Below are positions 49,644-57,635 of a DNA stretch of 64,000 nt, in pieces (the first letter of the stretch is position 1; each line of letters opens with the position of its first letter). Made by a program: the position numbers and the translations under genes. The notes beneath the pieces were generated by a model. The model saw nothing but the letters and a program-made list of their open reading frames with translations, did no database searches and had not been told where the DNA came from. Source of the stretch: Stappia sp. ES.058 (GTDB lineage Bacteria > Pseudomonadota > Alphaproteobacteria > Rhizobiales > Stappiaceae); assembly GCF_900105595.1 (NCBI RefSeq), contig NZ_LT629784.1, positions 2,852,001-2,916,000 on the forward strand. The letters are read 5' to 3'.

Positions 49644-50171
49644 ATGACGTCCACGACCGACCCAATCCATGTCCGCCGCATCGCGCCGGACGATTTTTCC
49701 GCCGTCCTTGCGATCAACCAGGCCTGCCTGCCAGCCGTCAACGGTCTGACGGTAGCGGATCTGCGGGCACTCACCCGGATCAGCGTGACGACGCTGGTTG
49801 CCTGTGCGGGCGAGCACCCGGTGGGAATTCTCGTCTGTCTCGACCATGACGCCGACTACGAGAGCCGCAACTTCACCTGGCTCAAGGAGAATCTGCGGCA
49901 TTTCACCTATGTCGACCGGATCGCCGTCGCGCCCGGCGCCCGCGACCGGGCTGTCGGACAACGGTTGTACCGGGCCTTGCTCGAACACCTCGCCTCGGAT
50001 GCCGCGCGCAGGGGATTGCCGCTTGCCTGCGAGGTCAACACGCGTCCGCCCAATCCCGGGTCGATGCGGTTTCATGGTCGCCTCGGCTTCGTCGAGATCG
50101 GCAAACAGGACCTCGGCGACAAGGCCGTGTCCTATCTGGCGCGCACCCCCAACACGGCGGACCCTTCGTGA
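49644..50171 (+). CDS. GNAT-family acetyltransferase
   Basis: 175 residues. GNAT core: IHVRRIAPDDFSAVLAINQA at the N-terminus, VDRIAVAPGARDRAVGQRLY for acetyl-CoA binding (a V-x-R-x-A-x-G-A-like loop), and a C-terminal NPGSMRFHGRLGFVEIGKQD. The substrate is unknown. The stop overlaps the GTG start of rlmJ by four bases, so the two genes are coupled. Confidence 0.88.
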   Translation: MTSTTDPIHVRRIAPDDFSAVLAINQACLPAVNGLTVADLRALTRISVTTLVACAGEHPVGILVCLDHDADYESRNFTWLKENLRHFTYVDRIAVAPGARDRAVGQRLYRALLEHLASDAARRGLPLACEVNTRPPNPGSMRFHGRLGFVEIGKQDLGDKAVSYLARTPNTADPS

Positions 50172-51040
50172 ACTATCGTCATGCCTTCCACGCCGGCAAC
50201 ATCGGCGACGTCCTGAAACACGCGGTGCTGACCCGTGTGATCACCTATCTCAAGGCCAAGCCCGCCGCTTTCCGTGTCATCGACACCCATGCAGGCATCG
50301 GGCGCTACGATCTTCAGGAGGGCGAGGCCCGGCGCACCGGCGAATGGCAAAACGGCATCGCGCGGGTTCTCAAAGCCAAACAGCCAACCCGGGTCGCCGA
50401 TCTGCTGGCCCCCTGGCTGGACACGGTGAAAGCCCTGAACGAGGGCGAGGCAAAGCTCCGGCACTACCCGGGATCGCCGCTTCTGGCGCGCATGCTCCTG
50501 CGCACACAGGACCGGCTGACCGCGACCGAACTGCACCCGAAGGACGCCGAAGCGCTCGCCGCTCTCTTTGCCGGCGACCGGCAGACCAAGGCGATCGCGC
50601 TCGACGGATGGCTCGCCCTCGGCAGTTTCGTTCCGCCGAAGGAGCGGCGCGGGCTGGTGCTGATCGACCCGCCCTTCGAGTCCGAGGACGAATTCAGCAG
50701 CCTGGCGGCCGGGCTCGTCAAGGCCTGGAAGCGCTGGCCCACCGGCGTCTACATGGCCTGGTATCCGATCAAGGACCGCAAGATGGTCAACAGCTTCTAC
50801 AGCGTCATGCGCAATCAGGAGATCGGCCGCATCCTCTGCGTGGAGCATTTTGCCGGAAACCCGCATGCGGACAAGCCGATGATGGGCAGCGGACTGGTGG
50901 TGATCAATCCGCCCTGGATCCTGGCGGACGAACTCAGGGTGCTCATGCCCTGGCTGACGGAAACCATGGCGCTTGGCGCCGGTGCCGACTGGCGGCTTAT
51001 ACCGCTTGTCGGCGAAGAGGCGCCGCCTCGAGACGCTTGA
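50168..51040 (+). CDS. rlmJ: 23S rRNA (adenine2030-N6)-methyltransferase RlmJ
   Basis: 290 residues from a GTG start. It methylates A2030 of 23S rRNA using SAM. The N-terminus NYRHAFHAGNIGDVLKHAVL is diagnostic. The SAM-binding VIDTHAGIGRYDL and the catalytic RGLVLIDPPFESEDEF (DPPF) follow, with a late VVINPPW. It is coupled to the GNAT gene upstream. Confidence 0.95.
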   Translation: MNYRHAFHAGNIGDVLKHAVLTRVITYLKAKPAAFRVIDTHAGIGRYDLQEGEARRTGEWQNGIARVLKAKQPTRVADLLAPWLDTVKALNEGEAKLRHYPGSPLLARMLLRTQDRLTATELHPKDAEALAALFAGDRQTKAIALDGWLALGSFVPPKERRGLVLIDPPFESEDEFSSLAAGLVKAWKRWPTGVYMAWYPIKDRKMVNSFYSVMRNQEIGRILCVEHFAGNPHADKPMMGSGLVVINPPWILADELRVLMPWLTETMALGAGADWRLIPLVGEEAPPRDA

Positions 51041-51090
51041 CCGGCCCTCCCGGCTGACGCATCGTCCAGGGCAACCGCGCCCAACCGAGG

Positions 51091-51564
51091 ATGACACCCA
51101 TGCACGCTTTCGCCCGCCGCTCCCGCCGGATCCTTGCCGCAGGTGCCGTCGGCCTGTTCCTGGCGCTGGCGCCGACGCTGCAGCCGGCAGAGGCGGGCGG
51201 CGGAGATCGCCCCTATTTCTCCTGGAACGGGGAGCCGCGGGTGCCGACCTGCGACACGGCGGCGGTGCGCCGGGCCGTTGCCGGCCAGATCGCACGCGCC
51301 GATGCCGACTATCTCGGCGGAATCGCGATCGAGGACATGTCGCGGGTGGTGGAAACCGCATATACCCAGGGCCGGCCGAGCCCCTATGCGCGCCGCTTCT
51401 GCGAGGCGCGGGCCGAGATGAGCGACGGACGGACGCGCCGCGTCTATTACGCGATCATGGAGCACAGCGGCTTCGTCGGCGTGAGCTGGAACCTGCGCGC
51501 CTGTGTCGCCGGCCTCGACCCCTGGCGGGTCTATGACGCGCGCTGCCGGACCGTGCGTCCCTGA
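51091..51564 (+). CDS. Secreted Cys-containing protein
   Basis: 157 residues with a signal peptide (ILAAGAVGLFLALAPTLQPA, cleavage near AEA-GG). The mature part has VPTCDTAAVRRAVAGQIARA and the conserved-looking RRFCEARAEMSDGRTRRVYY, then GVSWNLRACVAGLDPWRVYD and a final Cys. I recognise this as a common alphaproteobacterial periplasmic family without known function. It overlaps the RNase T2 gene by one base and is the first gene of a three-gene run. Confidence 0.75.
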   Translation: MTPMHAFARRSRRILAAGAVGLFLALAPTLQPAEAGGGDRPYFSWNGEPRVPTCDTAAVRRAVAGQIARADADYLGGIAIEDMSRVVETAYTQGRPSPYARRFCEARAEMSDGRTRRVYYAIMEHSGFVGVSWNLRACVAGLDPWRVYDARCRTVRP

Positions 51565-52241
51565 TGATGGCGCATCGCCGGGAAACCGGCCTCCTGCCGC
51601 GTCTCGCCGCCGGCGCCTGCCTGCTGCTTTTGACCCTGTTTTCCGCGCAGGCCGCGCGGGCCGAGCGCGCCGGCGCGTTCGACTATTACGTGCTCTCCCT
51701 GTCCTGGTCGCCGTCTTACTGCGCAAGGGCCGGACGCAACGCCGCCCCGACCCAGTGCCGGGCGGCAAAGCCGTTCGGCTTCATCGTGCATGGGCTGTGG
51801 CCGCAATACGAAAGGGGCTATCCCGATTTTTGCGATGGCACCGGCCCGCGCGAACCCTCTTACCAAACGACGGGCGAAATCCTCGACATCATGCCGAGCC
51901 GCAACCTGGTGCGCCATCAGTGGCGCAAGCACGGCAGCTGTTCGGGGCTTTCCCCCGATGCCTATTTCGACCTGACCCGCGAGGCCTTCGCGAAAATCCG
52001 CATCCCGGCCGCATTTCGCACCATCGAAAGCGGCAGCCGCATGGACGCCGGTGCGGTCGAAACGGCATTCCGTCTCGCCAATCCGGGTCTCGACGACGGC
52101 GCCATGGCCGTCGCCTGCCAGCACGGGCGGCTGAGCGAGGTCCGCATCTGCCTGACCCGCGACCTCGCGTTCCGCTCATGCCGCACGGTCGACCGGCGCG
52201 GCTGCCGCCAGAAGCAGATCCATGTACCCGCTCCGCGATAG
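51564..52241 (+). CDS. Secreted ribonuclease T2
   Basis: 225 residues. A signal peptide (LAAGACLLLLTLFSAQAARA) is followed by the T2 fold. Conserved active-site segment 1 is FGFIVHGLWPQYERG, with the catalytic His; segment 2 is VRHQWRKHGSCSG, with His/Lys/His. YVLSLSWSPSYCA gives the first disulfide Cys. It cleaves RNA to 2',3'-cyclic nucleotides outside the cytoplasm, probably for scavenging. It sits between a secreted protein (1-bp overlap) and the DUF1176 gene (20-bp overlap) in one operon. Confidence 0.93.
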   Translation: MMAHRRETGLLPRLAAGACLLLLTLFSAQAARAERAGAFDYYVLSLSWSPSYCARAGRNAAPTQCRAAKPFGFIVHGLWPQYERGYPDFCDGTGPREPSYQTTGEILDIMPSRNLVRHQWRKHGSCSGLSPDAYFDLTREAFAKIRIPAAFRTIESGSRMDAGAVETAFRLANPGLDDGAMAVACQHGRLSEVRICLTRDLAFRSCRTVDRRGCRQKQIHVPAPR

Positions 52242-53286
52242 CCCGTCCCGCAAAAGCCCTGCTTCCCTCGTCGTCGCCGCGTGGATGCTCGCGGGACTGG
52301 CACTGCCGGCAAGCGCCCGGGATTTCGGCGACTGGCAGCTGTCCTGCCCGACGACCGAAAGCTGCGCGCTGTCGACGACGGCACTCGAAGATCCGGACAG
52401 GCCGGGCAACGCTCCCGGGCCACGCCTCGCCTTCCAAGCCGGCCAGGGCGCCAGCCTGTCGCTGGCGCTCGAAGCGTCGACCCCGCGCCCGGACGACCTC
52501 AGGGCGCAGCAATGGTCGGTCGACGGCGCGCTGACGCATGTGGTGCGCGCGGGCGAACTGGCGCTTTATGGCGGCATCGACCGCTTTCATGTGGTTGCAC
52601 CGGCGGCGGGGGCGGCGCTGTTGCCCGCGCTCAGGGCGGGCGATGAGCTACGGATTTCCTATCTCGACGCCATCGGCGAGGCGCATGACGTCCGCTTTTC
52701 CCTGTCGGGGCTCACCGAGGGACTGAACGCCCTTTCGCAAAGGCTGGAACTGGCCGGCGTACCGGGGCAAATCGGCCCCCCGCGCGGGCTTGAGCAAACA
52801 ACGCAGCCAACGCGCCAGCAGGCCGTCGCCGCGCGCGGCATCCCCTATGCCGTTCTCGATCAACACGCCCGGTCCGGCGCTTGCGAAAGCACCGCGAGTC
52901 CCTCGATCGCCAGCCAGGACGTGATCATCGCCGCCGTCTCGCAGGTCGCGACGCTGTATGCAATCGCCTGCACCGCCGGCGGATCGCACGTCACCTACCG
53001 GCTGTATCTGCGCGATTCGGGCGAGATCGGCGGGGTGGAGGCGCTGGTCTTCGCGCTGCACGATCCGCGTTTCGGCTGGAGCGGAACGGATCTGCTGGTC
53101 AATCCGGCCTTCGAGCCCGCGACCGGGACGCTGTCGGCCGCCTACATTGGCCGCTCCGACCGCCATTGCGGCTATCGCGCGACCTGGGTCTGGCAGGACT
53201 ATGCGTTCAGGCTGCAGCGCTTCGAGGGCCCGAAAACCTGCGCGGACGCGGCACGGCCGGCACGGTGGACGGCGCTTTACCCCTGA
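52222..53286 (+). CDS. DUF1176-family secreted protein
   Basis: 354 residues with a signal peptide (LVVAAWMLAGLALPASA). Starts DFGDWQLSC, the usual opening of DUF1176 proteins. It continues through WSVDGALTHVVRAGELALYG, AALLPALRAGDELRISYLDA and a C-terminal RSDRHCGYRATWVWQDYAFR. The family is periplasmic and uncharacterised. Last gene of the RNase T2 operon. Confidence 0.85.
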   Translation: MYPLRDSPSRKSPASLVVAAWMLAGLALPASARDFGDWQLSCPTTESCALSTTALEDPDRPGNAPGPRLAFQAGQGASLSLALEASTPRPDDLRAQQWSVDGALTHVVRAGELALYGGIDRFHVVAPAAGAALLPALRAGDELRISYLDAIGEAHDVRFSLSGLTEGLNALSQRLELAGVPGQIGPPRGLEQTTQPTRQQAVAARGIPYAVLDQHARSGACESTASPSIASQDVIIAAVSQVATLYAIACTAGGSHVTYRLYLRDSGEIGGVEALVFALHDPRFGWSGTDLLVNPAFEPATGTLSAAYIGRSDRHCGYRATWVWQDYAFRLQRFEGPKTCADAARPARWTALYP

Positions 53287-53298
53287 CGCGGCGACGTC

Positions 53299-53553
53299 CT
53301 ACTTCTTCATCATCGCGACGAAGCGCTGGCGCGCGAAATCGGGCGAGCGGCGCAGGGGATCGGTGATCGCATCGAAGGTCAGCCGCTGGTCGAGGACGGC
53401 GGCGTTCACCGCCGCATAATAGCGCGACATCGGCGTGTCGACCGCCTCGGGACGCAGCGGTGCCAGCGCCGGAACCGACAACGCATACACCACCGCGCAA
53501 AGACAAAACGTCTTCCACAAGGCCGTCATCGGTGAAGCGAGAGAGAGCACCAT
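53299..53553 (-). CDS. Small membrane-anchored or secreted protein
   Basis: 84 residues from an ATG with GGAAGGACG upstream. One N-terminal hydrophobic segment (LWKTFCLCAVVYALSVPALA) is followed by a helical tail (AAVNAAVLDQRLTFDAITDP, RRSPDFARQRFVAMMKK). Unrecognised. Convergent with the DUF1176 gene, 12 bp apart. Confidence 0.55.
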   Translation of the reverse strand: MVLSLASPMTALWKTFCLCAVVYALSVPALAPLRPEAVDTPMSRYYAAVNAAVLDQRLTFDAITDPLRRSPDFARQRFVAMMKK

Positions 53554-53835
53554 GTGCCGTCCTTCCGGTGAACCGTTCGGCGACCTTTGCCGCCGACGGA
53601 ACCGACGCTAGGCACCGCCCCTTACCGAGACCTTACCCGCACCGGTGCAATTCGTTTCAACAACGCAGCGAAACTTTTGAACTTTTTCAAAACGTGGAAA
53701 TCACTCGCAAAACCCTGTTAACCACAGGCAGGCACATGAAGAGAAAACCCGCACGCCGCGCCCGATGACACGCCCCCTTGCGCGCGCGGCCCAAAACCGC
53801 ACACTGGCGCGCACCGAAACCCTGGGAGACACCCC

Positions 53836-54450
53836 GTGCCGATATTGCGTTCCTCACCGCCCTCACCCTTCGGCCGCAAGGCCAAGATCGCCGCCGCCGT
53901 CCTCGGGCTTTCCGACCGGATCACGGTCGAACTGACCGACACGACGGACCCGAATGATTCGATCCGCCAGCAGAACCCGCTCGGCAAGATCCCCGCGCTG
54001 GTGCTCGACGACGGCAAGGTGCTCTTCGACAGCTCGGTCATCGTCGACTATCTCGACCATCTGGCCGGCGGCGGAAAAATCCTGCCCGAAGGAGAGGCCC
54101 GCTACGACGTGTTGCGTCTTCAGGCGCTCGCCGACGGCATCATGGACGCCGCCCTCCTGCAGGTCTACGAAGTGCGCTTTCGCCCGGAAGACCGCCGCCA
54201 TCCCGAATGGCTCGCCTACCAGGCGGACAAGGTCGCGCGCGGGCTGACGAGCCTGGAAGCCGATCCGCCCGCAACCGCGACCCCCGACCGGACGCCCAAC
54301 GTCGGCCAGATCGCGGTCGCCTGCATGCTGGGCTATCTCGACCTGCGTTTCGACGGCGCATGGCGTGCGGACCATCCGGAGCTGGTGGGCTGGCTCAAGG
54401 CGTTCGAGGCGGCCGTTCCCGCCTATGAGGCGACCCGCCCGCCAATCTGA
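53836..54450 (+). CDS. Glutathione S-transferase-family protein
   Basis: 204 residues from a GTG with GGGAG upstream. The N-terminal thioredoxin-like domain has the Ser-rich SSPPSPFGRKAKIAAAVLGL, then NPLGKIPALVLDDGKVLFDS with the cis-Pro, and VIVDYLD. The C-terminal all-helical domain includes GQIAVACMLGYLDLRFDGAW. It is probably a beta/zeta-like GST. The substrate is unknown. Confidence 0.9.
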   Translation: MPILRSSPPSPFGRKAKIAAAVLGLSDRITVELTDTTDPNDSIRQQNPLGKIPALVLDDGKVLFDSSVIVDYLDHLAGGGKILPEGEARYDVLRLQALADGIMDAALLQVYEVRFRPEDRRHPEWLAYQADKVARGLTSLEADPPATATPDRTPNVGQIAVACMLGYLDLRFDGAWRADHPELVGWLKAFEAAVPAYEATRPPI

Positions 54451-54460
54451 TACGGCGTCT

Positions 54461-55267
54461 TCACGCCAGAACCCCGTAGCCGAGCGCCCGCGTGCGGGCG
54501 TCGGCCGCGGCGATGCCCGCATAGTCGGCATCCTCGAAAGCGACGAAGCCCGACAGCATCAAGGCCTCCCGCGCATCCTCAGGTGTGGCGCGGATGCCTT
54601 CGGCAATGGCGCCGCGCAGGCGCTCCGCCCCGCCCTGCACGCCCATCGCCGAGATGAAGGGAAGACCGGGCGTCGGCGGCGTCGCTGCAACAACGGCAAG
54701 CCCCGCCGCCGCCGGCTCGTGACGGCGGGCGAGTTCCCAACTGACGGCATCGACCGTGGCCACATCCGCCCGCCCCTCGGCGACCGCCACGAGCGCGGCG
54801 CGATGCGACCCGGTTTCAAGAACGTCGCCAAAGAACCGTCCGTTCCGCGCAAGCGGCGCCAGCAGCGCGCGCGGCGCACCGTCGCCCGATTGCGAGCCGG
54901 GATGATTGAAGGCGCAGCGCCGCCCCCTGAGCGCCTCCAGATCCGGCACTTCGTCCGACCGGCGCACCGCAAAGACGCTGCGATAGGTGCCGGGCGGGCA
55001 GCCGGGAATGTCATAGGCGGGCGCGCCCAGCAGAGCGACGGCGCCGCGCAGGTGACGCACATAGGGAAGCCCGCAGGTCTGGGAAAGGCAAAGGTTCGGA
55101 TCCCGCCAGATATCGAAGAGCGGCCGGTCGCGGGTCAGGTTCTGAGGTGCTGCGACCCCCGCCGCGCGCAGGGCCTCGCGCAACGCCGCCCACAGCGCGT
55201 CGGTCGCGTCGCGCACCTCCGGCCAGTCGTACATGGGAAGGGCGGCAATCGATGCGGATGACGCCAA
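54461..55267 (-). CDS. PhnD/SsuA-like substrate-binding protein without a signal peptide
   Basis: 268 residues from a TTG with GAGGA upstream; an ATG at 55234 is the alternative. Fold landmarks: ALPMYDWPEVRDATDALWAA, LTRDRPLFDIWRDPNLCLSQ, TCGLPYV, the SGDGAPRALL hinge, GSHRAALVAVAEGRADVATV and DAVSWELARR. The family serves phosphonate/sulfonate ABC uptake, but here no signal peptide and no ABC genes are present. It may be a cytosolic ligand sensor. Convergent with the GST gene, 10 bp apart. Confidence 0.8.
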   Translation of the reverse strand: MASSASIAALPMYDWPEVRDATDALWAALREALRAAGVAAPQNLTRDRPLFDIWRDPNLCLSQTCGLPYVRHLRGAVALLGAPAYDIPGCPPGTYRSVFAVRRSDEVPDLEALRGRRCAFNHPGSQSGDGAPRALLAPLARNGRFFGDVLETGSHRAALVAVAEGRADVATVDAVSWELARRHEPAAAGLAVVAATPPTPGLPFISAMGVQGGAERLRGAIAEGIRATPEDAREALMLSGFVAFEDADYAGIAAADARTRALGYGVLA

Positions 55268-55462
55268 GACGGGTCCTCAGGCTGCACGAAACCCCGTTCC
55301 CGGGTGCGGTCCCGCCAATGCGGGAAGGGATGTCTTTTCAGCCTTTCACGCCGAAGTCGAGGCGAAATGCGCCTCGGGTCCGCGAGACATGAAAACGGGT
55401 TTGGGCGTCAGCGCGCTCGATCCGGCTGAAGCTGCGGATCGTCAGCATCGGCACATACAAGC

Positions 55463-55789
55463 CTACTTGCGGGTGGCCCTGTAAATCCCTGCTGCAAACA
55501 GTATTATGGAAACGGCAATAAGAACCGGCGTAATGCTTTGGATCAATCCGAGCTCCCGTGCAGTATTTCTATCAAAAAATGCTCGACCGGAATTTTCTTG
55601 AACGTACAAATCCCCTAAAACGCTGTAACATACAAGAATTACTGATGAAACGAAGTAGGCCCAGGTTGGAATTGCGTCAAATAACGACACGTTATTGTTC
55701 GATATTCGACGTCGGATCGGACGAACTATCAAAAAATATATTATTGCAATAAGCATCGCCATCGGGATGAACTGTGCCGCTATCTCCAT
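55463..55789 (-). CDS. Small three-helix membrane protein in AT-rich DNA
   Basis: 108 residues from an ATG with a strong GGAGGAG upstream. Three hydrophobic segments: FIPMAMLIAIIYFLIV, AYFVSSVILVCYSVLG and SITPVLIAVSIILFAAGIY, with basic RPIRRRIS after the first. The AT content is well above that of its neighbours, suggesting acquisition. It lies 255 bp downstream of the RiPP-like cassette on the same strand. A link (transport, immunity) cannot be excluded. Confidence 0.65.
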   Translation of the reverse strand: MEIAAQFIPMAMLIAIIYFLIVRPIRRRISNNNVSLFDAIPTWAYFVSSVILVCYSVLGDLYVQENSGRAFFDRNTARELGLIQSITPVLIAVSIILFAAGIYRATRK

Positions 55790-56044
55790 TTACTCCTCCA
55801 TCGAAGTCGCCTATGCAAATCGCGTCCTCTATCGCTTTATAGCGTGTCAAGACCCAAGTCAGCGTAGGCCCGCTTCTTATGCTCCAGGTCGCAAGACGTG
55901 ACGGCATCTAAGAATGCCCGCAATAGGGCCTACGTTCGGTTCGAGAGCGGCCGGGCTCGGTTCTCGTGCACGAGCTCAGCCAGCAATGATGGTCCGACCA
56001 TTCCTTTGAAAGGACCGCACCATTAGTGCGGGGGACTAAACACT

Positions 56045-56251
56045 CTAGCCGAGTTGCTGCCATTGTCCCCAGATGACGCGCGTATAGGATTCGCTGTCGG
56101 CGGCGTCGGCTTCGCTGAGAACGCTCTTGACCATATTGGTCAGGTCGTCGTCCTCATGCAGTTTCATCAAGCGTCCGTGGAGTTCATCGCCCACGTCCTG
56201 GATCTCGACTTCGAATTTGACCTTGACCGTTTTTCCCGGGGTTTCGCTCAT
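56045..56251 (-). CDS. Candidate RiPP precursor peptide (68 aa)
   Basis: A 68-residue frame that begins 14 bp after the radical SAM gene. Residues 1-45 are charged and predicted helical/strand (leader-like: TVKVKFEVEIQDVGDELHGR, LMKLHEDDDLTNMVKSVLS). Residues 55-68 are SYTRVIWGQWQQLG, with three aromatic-X-X triplets (Tyr56-Thr-Arg58, Trp61-Gly-Gln63, Trp64-Gln-Gln66). Radical SAM/SPASM enzymes that make three-residue cyclophanes act on aromatic-X-X motifs near a precursor's C-terminus, so this tail is a credible core. No export or protease gene is adjacent. The precursor assignment is inference from size, position and motif. It could also be a small partner protein. Confidence 0.65.
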   Translation of the reverse strand: MSETPGKTVKVKFEVEIQDVGDELHGRLMKLHEDDDLTNMVKSVLSEADAADSESYTRVIWGQWQQLG

Positions 56252-56265
56252 CACTGGGTCCGTTC

Positions 56266-57411
56266 CTAGAGGTAGGGTTGGGGGTCGTGCAGATAGGAAA
56301 GCGTCTCGCGGCCGAGACGGTAGAGGGCCGTGCAATGGGCACTGCGATGATCGTGGGAATTGTCCGCGTCGTCGTATCGCGAGCCGGGGTGCCCGCCGCC
56401 GCACAGTCTGGCGACCTCGCAGCTTTCGCAATCCGTCGGCAGCCGGTCGCCGCCGACCTGTGCGACGAACCGCTTGATCCGTTCCTCCGCCCGCGCGAAG
56501 GAAAAATCCGCGTCTTTCACGTTGAGGCCGGTGTCGTAGCCCTCGGCGATCGCGAAGCGCTCCAACTGGCTGTATTCCGTGTCCATGCAAAGCGATCCGT
56601 CGGTCTCGATGACGGCCAGCGAGCTCATGTCGGCGCCGCCGGTTCCCAGGAAGGTCGTGCGCCGGCCGTAGGCCTGCAGGATCATCGACGAAAACAGGCG
56701 CACCCGCATCGAGGGGTCATCGCCCTTGACCCACGCGCGAAAGGCCTCCACCAGAAAATCCGGCAAGGCCTCAAGGTCGATCGCGGTGTCGGCGTTTCTT
56801 TGCCGCGCGTTGTTCGTCATCGGCAGAAGAATGTCGGCGCTCGAAACCCCCAGCGCCCTGAGTGACGAGATCGCCAGCCGGCCGTCGCTGACGCCGTCGG
56901 CAACGCTCAAGACGCCCGTTGGAACGCCTGCCCGCCGCAGCCGCCCGAGCGCTTCGACGGTCTGGTCATATGTCCCCTCGCCGGTCGGGGTGACGCGGTT
57001 GGCGTCATGGGCGGCCCGGTCCGTATCGATGCTCACGCCAATGCCGATGTCATGGCGACGCAAAAAATCGATCCAGGCGTCGTCGATCAACAACGCGTTG
57101 GTTTGCAGCCTGTTGTGAATGAAGGGCGCAAGACCGGTTTCTTCCTGCAGATCCATGAAGGTGCCGAAGCGCTTGCGCCCCAGCATCAGCGGTTCGCCGC
57201 CGTGCCAGACGATGGCGCCCTGCCGGCCCAGCGCCGAGAGATAGTCGCGATAGCGTTCGTACAGGGCGGTGACCGTCTCCACGGTCATCGACGATCCGTA
57301 GTCCCGGGTATCGTCGTTGATGTAATAACAGTATCTGCAGCGAAGATTGCACGCCCGCACGACTTTCACGACGAGAATGTGAAGGTAGTCGGTTGCATGC
57401 CCTGTCTGCAT
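56266..57411 (-). CDS. Radical SAM/SPASM peptide maturase
   Basis: 381 residues. The [4Fe-4S]-SAM cluster motif is Cys21-X3-Cys25-X2-Cys28 in RACNLRCRYCYYIND. IVWHGGEPLMLG follows (SAM-binding GGE). The C-terminal SPASM/twitch domain binds further clusters: TDCESCEVARLCGGGHPGSR, then a late SAHCTALY. The LCGGG...RY...C ending resembles FxsB-type and related rSAM peptide-modifying enzymes more than anaerobic sulfatase maturases, and no sulfatase is near. It should form a radical cross-link or epimerisation on the adjacent small peptide. It has its own sigma-70 promoter (57440-57468) and GGAG before the ATG. Confidence 0.88.
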   Translation of the reverse strand: MQTGHATDYLHILVVKVVRACNLRCRYCYYINDDTRDYGSSMTVETVTALYERYRDYLSALGRQGAIVWHGGEPLMLGRKRFGTFMDLQEETGLAPFIHNRLQTNALLIDDAWIDFLRRHDIGIGVSIDTDRAAHDANRVTPTGEGTYDQTVEALGRLRRAGVPTGVLSVADGVSDGRLAISSLRALGVSSADILLPMTNNARQRNADTAIDLEALPDFLVEAFRAWVKGDDPSMRVRLFSSMILQAYGRRTTFLGTGGADMSSLAVIETDGSLCMDTEYSQLERFAIAEGYDTGLNVKDADFSFARAEERIKRFVAQVGGDRLPTDCESCEVARLCGGGHPGSRYDDADNSHDHRSAHCTALYRLGRETLSYLHDPQPYL

Positions 57412-57439
57412 AGACCCGCTCCCCGCGCAACGTCCTGCA

Positions 57440-57468
57440 ATTGTAGCGTGTCGGCGCTATACTTTCAA
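57440..57468 (-). promoter_or_regulatory. Sigma-70 promoter of the rSAM-peptide operon
   Basis: On the minus strand TTGAAA, exactly 17 bases, then TACAAT: a near-consensus promoter. The predicted start near 57433 gives a short leader of about 20 bases to the rSAM ATG. Confidence 0.65.
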
Positions 57469-57573
57469 AGCCCGAATTTCCGCTGCGTCACCGGCCTCCC
57501 GGGCAGGCGCCGCCCCGCCATGTTGCAACCGGCGATCAAAACGGCAAGCGGCGCAGGACGGACCCTTGCGCAA

Positions 57574-57604
57574 ACGAAAACGGGAGCCGGTTTGCCGGCT
57601 CCCG
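57574..57604 (-). terminator. rho-independent terminator of the porin gene
   Basis: On the minus strand CGGGAGCCGG-CAAA-CCGGCTCCCG is followed by TTTTCGTTT. It lies about 30 bp after the stop codon. Confidence 0.88.
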
Positions 57605-57635
57605 TCGAGGCCTTGTCGGACGCTTGCGCGTCCGG

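Noticed and set aside
55980..56040. Hairpins after the precursor gene as a rho-independent terminator
   Set aside because: The stems are good but no T-run follows on the minus strand, so I report them only as structure.
56266..57411. Anaerobic sulfatase maturase
   Set aside because: No sulfatase gene is nearby, and the LCGGG...RY SPASM ending plus the adjacent small peptide fit a peptide maturase better.
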